Part shown: positions 1-7,828 of the stretch, one piece after another
How positions within the stretch are numbered: position 1 is the first letter of the stretch
How the letters are laid out: each line of letters begins with the position of its first letter
Source: CAZTTH01 sp964615975
GTDB lineage: Bacteria; Verrucomicrobiota; Lentisphaeria; JABSQK01; JAJFLO01
Direction of reading: 5' to 3'
DNA: 64,000 nt
Assembly (NCBI GenBank): GCA_964615975.1
Contig: CAZTTH010000020.1
Span: forward strand, 1-64,000
Made by a program: the position numbers and the translations under genes
Notes under the pieces: model-generated
What the model saw: only the letters and a program-made list of their open reading frames with translations
Database searches by the model: none
What the model was told of the DNA's origin: nothing

Positions 1-83
1 AGCAACCCAAGATCGGCCGCAACGACCCCTGCCCGTGCGGCAGCGGTCAAAAATACAAGAAATGCTGTGGGATGAATGAGTAA
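1..83 (+). CDS. secA: C-terminal end of SecA (SEC-C zinc motif), partial
   Basis: The first bases read, in the frame starting at base 3, as the tail of a protein ending at the TAA at 81-83. It carries GRNDPCPCGSGQKYKKCC, the Cys-rich SEC-C zinc-binding motif that closes the SecA preprotein translocase ATPase and binds SecB and the ribosome. The rest lies outside the window. SEC-C motifs also end some unrelated proteins (UPF0225/YchJ-like, some plant-type proteins), so SecA is the most likely but not the only reading. Confidence 0.65.
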   Translation, partial: QPKIGRNDPCPCGSGQKYKKCCGMNE

Positions 84-190
84 TTATAGGTGCAAATTGA
101 GTTCTCAAAAACTCAAAATCAGTTAGCCCATACGAATTTTTAGTTGTAAATATAAACATAAGTTATAAGATTAAGTTCGATGAACTTAAA

Positions 191-220
191 AACCATCATA
201 ATGGCATAAGGATGATGGTT
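191..220 (+). promoter_or_regulatory. Hairpin occluding the start codon of the three-gene module
   Basis: A perfect 9-bp inverted repeat (arms 191-199 and 212-220) has a 12-nt loop. The right arm contains the two possible ATG starts of the next gene (212 and 215), and the loop holds the only Shine-Dalgarno-like bases (AAGG, 208-211). A 9-codon ORF (180-209) ends inside the loop. This could be a translational switch or a protein-binding operator; function is inferred from position only. Confidence 0.4.
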
Positions 221-925
221 AAAGATTTGACAATTGATTTCCCCGGAGCACATCAATTTTTCTACAGAACAATGAAACTTAAACCAGAGAAACAGACAGT
301 AAGCATCGTATTACTGGGGCAATTTACCCCTGCCCTCTTTCAGCCAACCTGGTTTGCGGCTCGAGGGTTAATTCGAGAACAGGAAGCTGAAGCTGCTGAA
401 ATAAAAGTTATTCACCCCCAAGTAACGCAATTTAGATCTGAATGGCTCCAGATCTATGTTAATGTATCGAGCTTCCAAGCCCTAACCACTCGAGAATCAT
501 ATAATGAACCGCTTCGTGATTTAGTATTGGGGATATTTAGCTTGATTGAGCACACCCCTGTGTCAGCGATGGGAATAAATTGTGATTTTGAATATATCTT
601 TCGCGATCAAAAATCATGGCATGAGATTGGACATCGATTAGCGCCCAAAAAAGTTTGGGAAGGAGTAATGGATTCTCCTGGGCTTTTGCATTTGATAATG
701 CAAGGGAATAGACCGGACAAGTATTCAGGATATCTTCGTGCCAGCATTAATTCAGCTGGTGATGCTGGATTGACGATTCAAGTTAACGATCATTATCAAA
801 TTGAAGCAATCAATAAAATCGAACCTCAAACTCAAATTGTCTTAAGAATTCTGCGGGAACAATGGCGCGAATCTTTAAATCGCGGGTTAAGGATCGCTGA
901 AAAAATTATCGATATTGGAGATTAA
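212..925 (+). CDS. Uncharacterised protein, first gene of a three-gene module
   Basis: A 237-residue soluble protein with no signal peptide or membrane segment. I do not recognise the family. It looks like a mixed alpha/beta protein: beta-rich first half (SIVLLGQFTP; WLQIYVNVSSFQ), a middle segment with an FEYIF strand and WHEIGHRLAPK, and a helical, Arg-rich C-terminus ending RIAEKIIDIGD. No catalytic motif is evident. The start is uncertain (ATG 212 or 215, both inside a hairpin). It ends 2 nt before the next gene, so the two are almost certainly co-transcribed and co-translated. Base composition is visibly more AT-rich than the flanking secA and nagB genes, suggesting transfer. Confidence 0.7.
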   Translation: MMVKDLTIDFPGAHQFFYRTMKLKPEKQTVSIVLLGQFTPALFQPTWFAARGLIREQEAEAAEIKVIHPQVTQFRSEWLQIYVNVSSFQALTTRESYNEPLRDLVLGIFSLIEHTPVSAMGINCDFEYIFRDQKSWHEIGHRLAPKKVWEGVMDSPGLLHLIMQGNRPDKYSGYLRASINSAGDAGLTIQVNDHYQIEAINKIEPQTQIVLRILREQWRESLNRGLRIAEKIIDIGD

Positions 926-927
926 TA

Positions 928-1503
928 ATGAACGTAACTATTGAAAAACCTGGCACCTCAGTAAAAACACATGAAAATGCCCCAAGTAAAGATTCAAGCT
1001 GTTTAGAGATCAACCGTGATATCGACACTGAATTCTTGCAGAATTTATTGGGAATAGACCTTCTTGATGAACGACTCACGCACTCACCTGCGCATGAAAA
1101 TGTTAATTCTGACACAGAACGAATCAAATCAATCAAACATTGTACCGCCAATAAAACTCGGGTAAAATCTAAAAACAATGTCAGTTTTCGCGCCTTGCAA
1201 AAATGGGAAGGATTTGTTACAGAGGTTGGTAGCGATACTTTTTGGGCTAGACTAATTGCTCTTAAAGGTGATGCCCCCGATCAAGAAGCAGAATTTTACC
1301 TTGAAGACATTGATACTGAAGATCGTTCAATGCTAAAACCTGGTGCGGTCTTTTATTGGAGTATTGGTTATCAGGATACACCATCCGGAAGATCCAGACA
1401 TGATGATTTTCGATTCCAACGATTACCGGTATGGACGAAGAACCAATTATTAGAAATTGAAGATGAAACTGAAAGATTAAAAAAATTGTTCCATGATTCC
1501 TAA
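928..1503 (+). CDS. Uncharacterised protein, second gene of the module
   Basis: A 191-residue protein preceded by GGAG at 917-920. Residues 1-85 are polar, probably disordered or an extended linker. Residues 90-170 look like a small all-beta domain (WEGFVTEVGSDTFWARL, then EFYLEDI, then GAVFYWSIGY), suggestive of an OB- or SH3-like barrel, though this is only a shape judgement. The C-terminus is a short charged helix. Its last 11 bases overlap the start of the metallo-beta-lactamase gene, implying translational coupling. Function unknown; position suggests an adaptor for the neighbouring hydrolase. Confidence 0.65.
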   Translation: MNVTIEKPGTSVKTHENAPSKDSSCLEINRDIDTEFLQNLLGIDLLDERLTHSPAHENVNSDTERIKSIKHCTANKTRVKSKNNVSFRALQKWEGFVTEVGSDTFWARLIALKGDAPDQEAEFYLEDIDTEDRSMLKPGAVFYWSIGYQDTPSGRSRHDDFRFQRLPVWTKNQLLEIEDETERLKKLFHDS

Positions 1504-2635
1504 GGTGATCAGCCCTCCCGGACACGATGAAATTGAAATTTCGCTATTTGGGCCAGGGTATGGGGAAGCGATTGTCATTCATTTAGGTAATAACGTTTGG
1601 ATACTAATCGATTCTTGCTTAGAGCCAACATCCCAAAAACCTGCTGCTATCCATTATCTTGAAACAATTCTCCAGAAAGACATCGATTCGGCAGTTAACC
1701 TTATCATTGCAACCCACTGGCATGACGATCATATTCGTGGATTAAGTTCGATCGTCGATAACTGCAAATCGGCTAGATTAGTCATTTCCGCAGCCTTAAT
1801 AAACGATGAATTTCTTAAACTCATAACCAGTTATAGACTAAGAAATGTTACAGAAATGCACTCCGGGGTTGATGAAATGAGCAAAATATTTGATTCTTTG
1901 GAATCACGCAACAATTTCCATGGCAAATCCAATCCTCCGATGTTTGCTGTTACAGACCGATTATTATATAAAAACAACGTTTTCCTTGGCGATCATCCGC
2001 AACCTATCCCAATAAAAGTTTCGTCACTTTCGCCGTCAGATGCCGCAATATTAAAATCAAAATTGGCATTGGGAAATTTACTTCCATCTCTAAACGATCA
2101 AGCACGTAGAATTTGTGCGCCTTCTCGCAATCAAACTTCGGTTGTTTTATGGATTGAAGTGGGAGTTCACAATATTTTACTAGGCGCTGATGTTCAAAAT
2201 GAAACCAATCTTCATATGGGATGGAACGCCATTCTCAATAACAAAACGACTGTTCCCAGAACAGGTGAAGTTTTTAAGATACCTCACCATGGATCGATCA
2301 ATGCTCATGAACCCCGGGTATGGTCTGAATTGCTTTATCCCGATCCCTATGCGTTATTGACCCCATTTCGTAGGGGGAATATCAACCTTCCCACAGAAGA
2401 TGGGATTAAATGCATTAAACAAAACACTGAAAATGCGTTCATTACCTCTTTGACTAAACTGCAAAAGCATAAATGGGAGGACCGAGTCGTCAAGGACATT
2501 ATCCAAGGGAGGACTAAGGAAATTCATAATGTTCATAGCGGATGGGGTCAGATAAGATTGCGGAAGAAAATATTGGAAAAGAGCACATCATGGCAGGTTA
2601 ACCTTTTTGGTAAAGCACAGCCACTTGCAAGTTAA
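1493..2635 (+). CDS. ComEC/Rec2-like metallo-beta-lactamase-fold hydrolase
   Basis: A 380-residue soluble protein with the metallo-beta-lactamase signature THWHDDHIRGL (around residues 73-83), giving the HxHxDH metal site, and a later histidine in KIPHHGS, typical of ComEC-type MBL domains. It opens with a beta strand and glycine turn (ISLFGPGYGEAIVIHLG) and LIDSC, as in stand-alone ComEC-like MBL proteins. There are no membrane helices, so it is not the competence channel itself. Such domains hydrolyse phosphodiester or related bonds; substrate unknown. It is the last gene of the module and overlaps gene 2 by 11 nt. A nuclease role in defence is plausible but unproven. Confidence 0.8.
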   Translation: MIPKVISPPGHDEIEISLFGPGYGEAIVIHLGNNVWILIDSCLEPTSQKPAAIHYLETILQKDIDSAVNLIIATHWHDDHIRGLSSIVDNCKSARLVISAALINDEFLKLITSYRLRNVTEMHSGVDEMSKIFDSLESRNNFHGKSNPPMFAVTDRLLYKNNVFLGDHPQPIPIKVSSLSPSDAAILKSKLALGNLLPSLNDQARRICAPSRNQTSVVLWIEVGVHNILLGADVQNETNLHMGWNAILNNKTTVPRTGEVFKIPHHGSINAHEPRVWSELLYPDPYALLTPFRRGNINLPTEDGIKCIKQNTENAFITSLTKLQKHKWEDRVVKDIIQGRTKEIHNVHSGWGQIRLRKKILEKSTSWQVNLFGKAQPLAS

Positions 2636-2662
2636 ATTTTCAAAGTCGATTGACCTTAATAA

Positions 2663-3526
2663 TTAAAATCCAGCGAAGGTGCGGCGCCGCGAGGTAAAGC
2701 TCGACATGCGATGTTCCCCATGATCGATATCCTTGAAATATTTCACCGTTCCGACTTTCAATTCCATGGTCGCGTCCTCGTCACAGACAATGATGCAATG
2801 TGAATGCAACTGCAGCATCGAGGCGGTCCAGAAATGGTTTACCCCCTCTTCAACCACCTTATGCAAGGCTTGGGCTTTGTTGTAACCGGTTGCCAGCACC
2901 ATGACTTCACGCGCATCCATGATGGTCCCCACCCCAACCGTCAACGCTTTTTTAGGCACTTGTGATACATCATTACCGAAATAACGGGAATTGGCGACCA
3001 GCGTGTCATAGGCCAGATCTTTGTCACGAGTTCGGGAGGTCAGCGATGATCCAGGTTCATTGAAGGCCATGTGACCGTCCGCTCCGATCCCGCCAAGAAA
3101 CAGATCAATCCCGCCGACTGCCTTGATTTTCTCTTCATAACGATTGCATTCCCGGATTAAATCCTCAGCATTGCCATCGAGAAAATTGATATGTTCCGAC
3201 GGGATGTCGATATGACTGAACAAATGCGTTTGCATGAAATAATGATAACTTTGCGGATGATCTTCCGGTATCCCGACATATTCATCCATATTGAAAGTAA
3301 TGACATTCTTGAAACTGATCCCATCCTTGTCGTGCATCTCCACCAAACGCTTGTAAACCGGTATCGGCGAAGCGCCGGTGGGCAGCCCCAGCACAAATGG
3401 CTTTTTTTTGACCGCCGGCCTTTTTTTCTCGGTCATTGATAACCCATGTTCACCAATCTTTATGCGAATGTAATTTGCCACCCAGTCGGCGGCGGCTTCC
3501 TTATTATCTCTGATAACTAATTGCAT
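2663..3526 (-). CDS. nagB: Glucosamine-6-phosphate deaminase
   Basis: NagB converts glucosamine-6-phosphate to fructose-6-phosphate and ammonia in the cytoplasm, the last step of amino-sugar catabolism. The protein (287 aa, somewhat longer than the about 266 of E. coli) shows the phosphate-binding LGLPTGASPIPVYKRL, the catalytic FNMDEYVG, and the ring-opening GADGHMAFNEPGSS. A Lys-rich stretch near residues 35-45 (EKKRPAVKKK) looks like a lineage insertion. Start ATG at 3526 is supported by GAGGGG 7 nt upstream. No nagA is adjacent; the next gene upstream on the same strand is a NagD-type phosphatase, so a small sugar-phosphate group is likely. Confidence 0.93.
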   Translation of the reverse strand: MQLVIRDNKEAAADWVANYIRIKIGEHGLSMTEKKRPAVKKKPFVLGLPTGASPIPVYKRLVEMHDKDGISFKNVITFNMDEYVGIPEDHPQSYHYFMQTHLFSHIDIPSEHINFLDGNAEDLIRECNRYEEKIKAVGGIDLFLGGIGADGHMAFNEPGSSLTSRTRDKDLAYDTLVANSRYFGNDVSQVPKKALTVGVGTIMDAREVMVLATGYNKAQALHKVVEEGVNHFWTASMLQLHSHCIIVCDEDATMELKVGTVKYFKDIDHGEHRMSSFTSRRRTFAGF

Positions 3527-3799
3527 GATATACCCCTCGTTAATTGCGAATTATAACGACTGACAGGCGCGCGAAGCAAAACATGAGACTTCATTGTTTT
3601 CCAGGTTAACTCCATTAAAATAAAGCTTGCAGAATTACCCGCCTGAGAGTGGAACGGCGGTGGGCAAAAATTCAACTGCTTGCAGTCTAAAATCAGAAAA
3701 TAAATACTATGCCGCCTGGGTGCATTTATTATAGTGATGAACCTTGATTTCATCACCGCCACCTCTCAGGATTATCTCGTGGGTGAATTCCAGCCTAGA

Positions 3800-4657
3800 T
3801 CAAAGCGATTTCATCAGATAGGTTGGTCGACAATGATGAGGAATGCTGGACCACTTCATCGAGGTCACCCCGGTTGTCAGCAGCACGGAGTCGACACCGA
3901 ATCCATTGGCGCCGGCAATATCAGTTTCCAATTGATCGCCAATCATGATCATATTTTTCGTGCCACCGCGGCGGGCCGCTTCGGCAAAAAGGCCAGTGCG
4001 CGGTTTGCCCAGACTGACAAAATGCATATCCGATCGATGGGGATAACGGCGCTGCAAAATGGCTTCATAGATGGCAGCCAGACTGCCAGCGGCAATGCCA
4101 AAATGCCGCTCATCCCGCGGATAAATCAAATCCGGATTGGGCAACACCAGGTGCACGGATTCTCCGTCATCGAAGGCGTGAAACAGATGATTCAGGACAT
4201 GGTCCACGGTTTCAACAAAAGGAAAACCGGTTTCATCGCCAATCACCAACACGGCAAGATATTCATCCAAATCCTGTTCGGGAGAAATAATTCTGCCCCC
4301 GGCAAGCTCGACATAACGGATGCTGTCCCGCGGTCCCAGTACCATGCATGGAGCTTGAGCCAGCTGATGCTCCCGAAAATATTCATTGAGCAACATGCCG
4401 GAGGTGATGACCCGGTCAGGGGAGATATTCAAACCTTTGCGTTGATATTTATGAGCCGCATTCTCCGGCAGACTGGCGGCGTCATTGGTCAGGATATAAT
4501 AAGGTTTATCGGTATTGTTAAAGCGGTCTATCAACGTGGCGGCGCCGGGATAAGCGCCATGAGCATGCACCAAAACGCCATAAGCATCCAGTAAAATCAC
4601 CTCATATATTTCACAGATTTCTGCGATGGAGATGGTGGGGAAAGCATCGAAGGTCAT
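3800..4657 (-). CDS. HAD-superfamily phosphatase, subfamily IIA (NagD-like)
   Basis: A 285-residue cytoplasmic HAD hydrolase. Motif I is ILLDAYGVL (first Asp nucleophile present; the usual second Asp is replaced by Tyr, DxY rather than DxD, which could weaken acid-base catalysis). Motif II is YILTNDAAS, and motif IV is MIGDQLETDIAGANGFG. A C2-type cap lies between. The family (NagD, TIGR01459-like) removes phosphate from small sugar phosphates or nucleotides. It lies 273 bp upstream of nagB on the same strand. Substrate cannot be predicted. Confidence 0.82.
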   Translation of the reverse strand: MTFDAFPTISIAEICEIYEVILLDAYGVLVHAHGAYPGAATLIDRFNNTDKPYYILTNDAASLPENAAHKYQRKGLNISPDRVITSGMLLNEYFREHQLAQAPCMVLGPRDSIRYVELAGGRIISPEQDLDEYLAVLVIGDETGFPFVETVDHVLNHLFHAFDDGESVHLVLPNPDLIYPRDERHFGIAAGSLAAIYEAILQRRYPHRSDMHFVSLGKPRTGLFAEAARRGGTKNMIMIGDQLETDIAGANGFGVDSVLLTTGVTSMKWSSIPHHCRPTYLMKSL

Positions 4658-5094
4658 TTCATTTCCAGTATATGAATGATTCTGTAATTAAATCGCGTCG
4701 GTAATATTTATTTCCAATCTGGCACCAAAAAGGAGGAGTTTAAACTGCTTATGATCGTCACATGATTAAACTCCGCCTCAATCGTGTGATGGCAATCAGA
4801 CGCGATCTGGCGCGGATAGTTCGCTTACAGACTCGGTCAAAGTTGTTTCCAGTGCTAAACCAAAATATTTCCTGGAAAGAATGCCGTGGGCAGACTGAAG
4901 GCAATTCAGCTACAGGGATCAGGATGCAGTACTTTCAACAGCACATTTCTTGGTTAGGATGGTTAAAAACAATTCTGCGCTTCATCGCTGCGATGGCAAT
5001 AACTGAAATGAGTGTGAAATCGACCGACAGCGTTAAAAAAAGCGGCGCCAGCCAGTCGCACCCAAGCAACCATCCCTTGGGTGATAGCGAAGAC
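4658..5094. other. Intergenic stretch with one inverted repeat
   Basis: No convincing gene. Open frames here run through the tRNA and lack protein-like composition. A perfect 9-bp inverted repeat (4735-4743 and 4766-4774, 22-nt loop) lies upstream of the HAD gene and could be a transcriptional signal. Confidence 0.5.
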
Positions 5095-5186
<92 letters not shown>

Positions 5187-5356
5187 TGAAATTCATCCTT
5201 TCATGCCATATTGCCAGGAACACTGGGCTTCATCGGGGCAGGTCTTACCTGAACCATTCAATACCCCATAACCTGCCTTACTGATAAAAAAGAGTTTTCC
5301 ATGCGCTGCAATTTATCCGCACTGAGAATGTCTGGGGTATATGCCGTCTTCAGGCA

Positions 5357-5557
5357 TTAACCCCCCGGCACAAATTGAATGATTTCCAATTCATCACCGG
5401 CGACCAGTGAGGTAACCGCGTAATCCTTTTTATCCAGTATTTTACGATTGCATTCCACCACCACTCGTTGAGGATTAAGCTGGAGATGGTCAAGCACTGA
5501 GGAAATGGTGCTGCCCTCGGAAAACGGCATGGATTGACCATTGACAAGTATATCCAT
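5357..5557 (-). CDS. thiS: ThiS sulfur-carrier protein
   Basis: A 66-residue ubiquitin-like protein that begins MDILVNGQ and ends VPGG. The C-terminal Gly-Gly is adenylated by ThiF and thiocarboxylated to donate sulfur for the thiazole of thiamine. A start at 5557 gives the normal length; an in-frame upstream extension to 5650 would run into thiF and is unlikely. It follows thiF by 31 nt on the same strand, so the two form an operon. No thiG or thiH is present in the window and no TPP riboswitch is visible upstream. Confidence 0.88.
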   Translation of the reverse strand: MDILVNGQSMPFSEGSTISSVLDHLQLNPQRVVVECNRKILDKKDYAVTSLVAGDELEIIQFVPGG

Positions 5558-5588
5558 AATCAAATAAATCCTAATTAGTAAGGCCGAT

Positions 5589-6407
5589 TTATTCCCTTGC
5601 CAACAACAACTCAAGAATTTTATTGGCCTGCATGTGGGCGGCAATCCCAACCTTGGGCGCCATCAGTCCCCGGCCCGGTTGCGCGGCGCTGGCACCATCG
5701 CCAATTAAATATAATTTGGCAAAGAGCTGGCGACAAACCATTTTGTCCATGTCTTCGTACCCGGCAATGCCAGAAACCGCGACAATCGGAATATTCATTG
5801 AACGCAGAACAAATTCAGTCAATTCACTTTTTGCCTGGGGATTGTCATAACATTCGGCAATAACCTGGCAGGATGCGAAAATACTGGCGATGTTGCTCTT
5901 GTCAATCATGACCTGATGCGGTTCGACCGCGACATAGGGATTGATCCGCCGCAGATTAACTTGCAGCGCCAGCACCTTGGGCTCCCCGATCTGATCGATA
6001 AAGTATTGCTGGCGATTGAGATTGCTGGGTTCAACCACATCGAAATCCGCGATGATCAATTTGCCGACGGCAAGACGCGCCAGGGCAATCGCCAGCGCCG
6101 ATCCCAAACCGCCAACGCCGGCAATGCCGACCGTGCAGGCTTGAACTTTGTCATATACCCGCGGGGTATGGCGCGCGACAAGCAGTTGTTTCATCTCTTC
6201 GGCCCCAGGGATCTCACCGCGGCGAATCAAACAAATCTGATCGTCTGGCTGCACCGGCAGATCGTCCGCCACCGGAAAGCCATTGTATACCACAATATCG
6301 GCATCCGGTTTCAACTGCTGACATAACCTGTGCAGAGTCATCCCCGCTTCCCATGGGATTTCCTTTTCATTGACTTTGATGACAGGCATTGATTGAGATT
6401 GATTCAT
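5589..6407 (-). CDS. thiF: ThiF-family adenylyltransferase with N-terminal ThiS-like domain
   Basis: An E1-like enzyme expected to adenylate the C-terminus of ThiS. Residues 1-65 form a ThiS-like beta-grasp domain without terminal Gly-Gly. The Rossmann domain starts with GIAGVGGLGS (nucleotide loop) followed by NLNRQQYF, typical of the ThiF/MoeB/HesA superfamily. The paired CxxC zinc motifs of MoeB are absent, matching the shorter thiF family 2 (TIGR02354-like). The start is uncertain: ATG 6407 is used; ATG 6389 or a TTG at 6428 are alternatives with no better ribosome site. It is divergent from the membrane protein at 6446. Confidence 0.85.
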   Translation of the reverse strand: MNQSQSMPVIKVNEKEIPWEAGMTLHRLCQQLKPDADIVVYNGFPVADDLPVQPDDQICLIRRGEIPGAEEMKQLLVARHTPRVYDKVQACTVGIAGVGGLGSALAIALARLAVGKLIIADFDVVEPSNLNRQQYFIDQIGEPKVLALQVNLRRINPYVAVEPHQVMIDKSNIASIFASCQVIAECYDNPQAKSELTEFVLRSMNIPIVAVSGIAGYEDMDKMVCRQLFAKLYLIGDGASAAQPGRGLMAPKVGIAAHMQANKILELLLARE

Positions 6408-6445
6408 GGAAAATGTATATTTAACCAATTAAATAAGGCTTTTAC

Positions 6446-6991
6446 ATGCGTTCATTAATGGAAATAGAGGTTGATGACTTCAAAAGATTTTTGATTCCCC
6501 AGAGAATACTATTTTTTAACATAATTTATATCGCCCTGACCATCGCCCCTTTGATATACGCAACGTTAATCCTTTTAATGCGATTCAATAATGCTATCGG
6601 CCTGCCCCAGGATATTGGTAGTCCGCTATATATTCTTATCAATGCCATTCTTTGCTTTTCGACCTCGGTGTGTGCATTTCTGATTCCGCGAATGTTGTTT
6701 TCTGAAAGGGCATTGCAAATCCCCTCTCAAAATTCCGCGTCTGCCGGTATTCCGGAAGAACTCAGTTATCGTTTACTGCTCCAGGTTGCAGTCATTCAAC
6801 TTGCCCTGCTTCAGGGCGCATCGTTTTTCGGATTAATTTGTATCATTCTGGGGCTGGGATGGATAAATGCCTTGAGTTCGATCCCTCTTCTAATCTTCTT
6901 TGCCAAAACGTTTCCCACTAAAAGCCAAATTATCCGAAACTTCTTTATTTACATCAAAAAAGACCCACGCCTGGCAAACCTGACCGGTTAA
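6446..6991 (+). CDS. Small multi-pass membrane protein of unknown function
   Basis: A 181-residue protein with about four hydrophobic helices: RILFFNIIYIALTIAPLIYA (about 19-38), ILINAILCFSTSVCAFLIP (about 63-81), and two more between about 110 and 155. It has a short cytoplasmic C-terminus. No family recognised. It is transcribed divergently from thiF, with only 38 bp between likely starts, so they may share a control region. Confidence 0.65.
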   Translation: MRSLMEIEVDDFKRFLIPQRILFFNIIYIALTIAPLIYATLILLMRFNNAIGLPQDIGSPLYILINAILCFSTSVCAFLIPRMLFSERALQIPSQNSASAGIPEELSYRLLLQVAVIQLALLQGASFFGLICIILGLGWINALSSIPLLIFFAKTFPTKSQIIRNFFIYIKKDPRLANLTG

Positions 6992-7051
6992 TTTTGATCA
7001 TGGACATCCTATTTATTTTGAGGTCGGTCGAATAGGATGTTGTTGGCAGTG

Positions 7052-7112
7052 ACCCTGCCGAATTGGCAGGGTTGCTTCGCTTTTGCGCTCTTATGCGTTC
7101 TTAAGAGCGCAA
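7052..7112. terminator. Tandem hairpins between convergent genes
   Basis: Two perfect hairpins follow each other: arms 7052-7059/7065-7072 (8 bp, ACCCTGCC) and arms 7083-7093/7102-7112 (11 bp, TTGCGCTCTTA). The second is symmetric in composition and could terminate either of the convergent genes ending at 6991 and 7301. No strong T-run follows. Confidence 0.5.
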
Positions 7113-7164
7113 ATAGCGCCTCTCTTGATTAAGATTACATCGACATCCTTTTCGACCAATCTCT

Positions 7165-7207
7165 AATCCCATTACCCATGCGGCTGCGCCGCATGGGTAA
7201 TGGGATT
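7165..7207. repeat. Perfect 20-bp inverted repeat with 3-nt loop
   Basis: Arms 7165-7184 and 7188-7207 are exact complements, with a TGC loop. The inner part, ATGCGGC/GCCGCAT, also occurs in diverged form at 15785-15808. It lies in the same gene-free gap (6992-7300) as the tandem hairpins. It could be a bidirectional terminator or a REP-like extragenic element. Confidence 0.75.
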
Positions 7208-7300
7208 TTCTCGCCCCAATTTTCTTGTTTTTTAAGGCAGAAGTGCAGGAATCAGGGGCTAAAATGGTCGGCACTCCCTGTTTAGATTGACAATGTATTA

Positions 7301-7792
7301 CTACGACTGACCACGGGGGATGCTCAGGTTTTGCCAATTGGGACCGGCAAAACAGCGCGCGAGCAGGACGATCTGGCCGACATGATAGGCCGTATGCGCC
7401 AGAGATCGATGCAGGGCTGCCGACACAGTCATTTCCTGATCGCGAATCCTGACAATTTTATTTACATCCATCTCGTTAAGATCATTCAACACGGCAAACA
7501 GGATGTGCCAGGCTTCCTCCCAATGCTGCAACAACTGAGTTCTTTCAATCATGGTTTCAGTAAACTCCCCGTCACGATCCCGCCAGGGCTTCTCACCATC
7601 TTCTGTGAGAAAATTAGTAAAGCGTGATATCAGGTTGCCGGATAGGTGCTTCACGATTACGGCAATGGAATTGGTGTCGACACCAATTGCGCTCCGCAAC
7701 TCATGATCATTTATCTGGGAAATCGCCTTGTCCGCCAACGTCTTATAGCGGTGGTATTCACTGATGATTGAGGCAATAACAATGGACTTCAT
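7301..7792 (-). CDS. DinB-like / DUF1572 family protein
   Basis: A 163-residue four-helix-bundle protein. The segment SLAHTAYHVGQIVLLAR near residues 129-145 and the earlier VKHLSGNL give the histidines that bind metal in DinB/YfiT-like proteins; WEEAWHILFAVL lies between them. The DUF1572 subgroup has no proven reaction; relatives are thiol-dependent transferases. The gene is monocistronic as far as visible, ending near the 7165-7207 palindrome. Confidence 0.8.
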   Translation of the reverse strand: MKSIVIASIISEYHRYKTLADKAISQINDHELRSAIGVDTNSIAVIVKHLSGNLISRFTNFLTEDGEKPWRDRDGEFTETMIERTQLLQHWEEAWHILFAVLNDLNEMDVNKIVRIRDQEMTVSAALHRSLAHTAYHVGQIVLLARCFAGPNWQNLSIPRGQS

Positions 7793-7828
7793 TGGCGGAT
7801 ATCTTATGATTTTATGACCGTGATCAGA

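Noticed and set aside
3734..4594. 286-codon plus-strand frame opposite the HAD gene
   Set aside because: It is a shadow of the clearly recognised HAD phosphatase on the other strand, with no motif of its own.
6390..6450. TPP riboswitch sought before thiF/thiS
   Set aside because: Only about 40 bp separate thiF from the divergent gene; no thi-box found.
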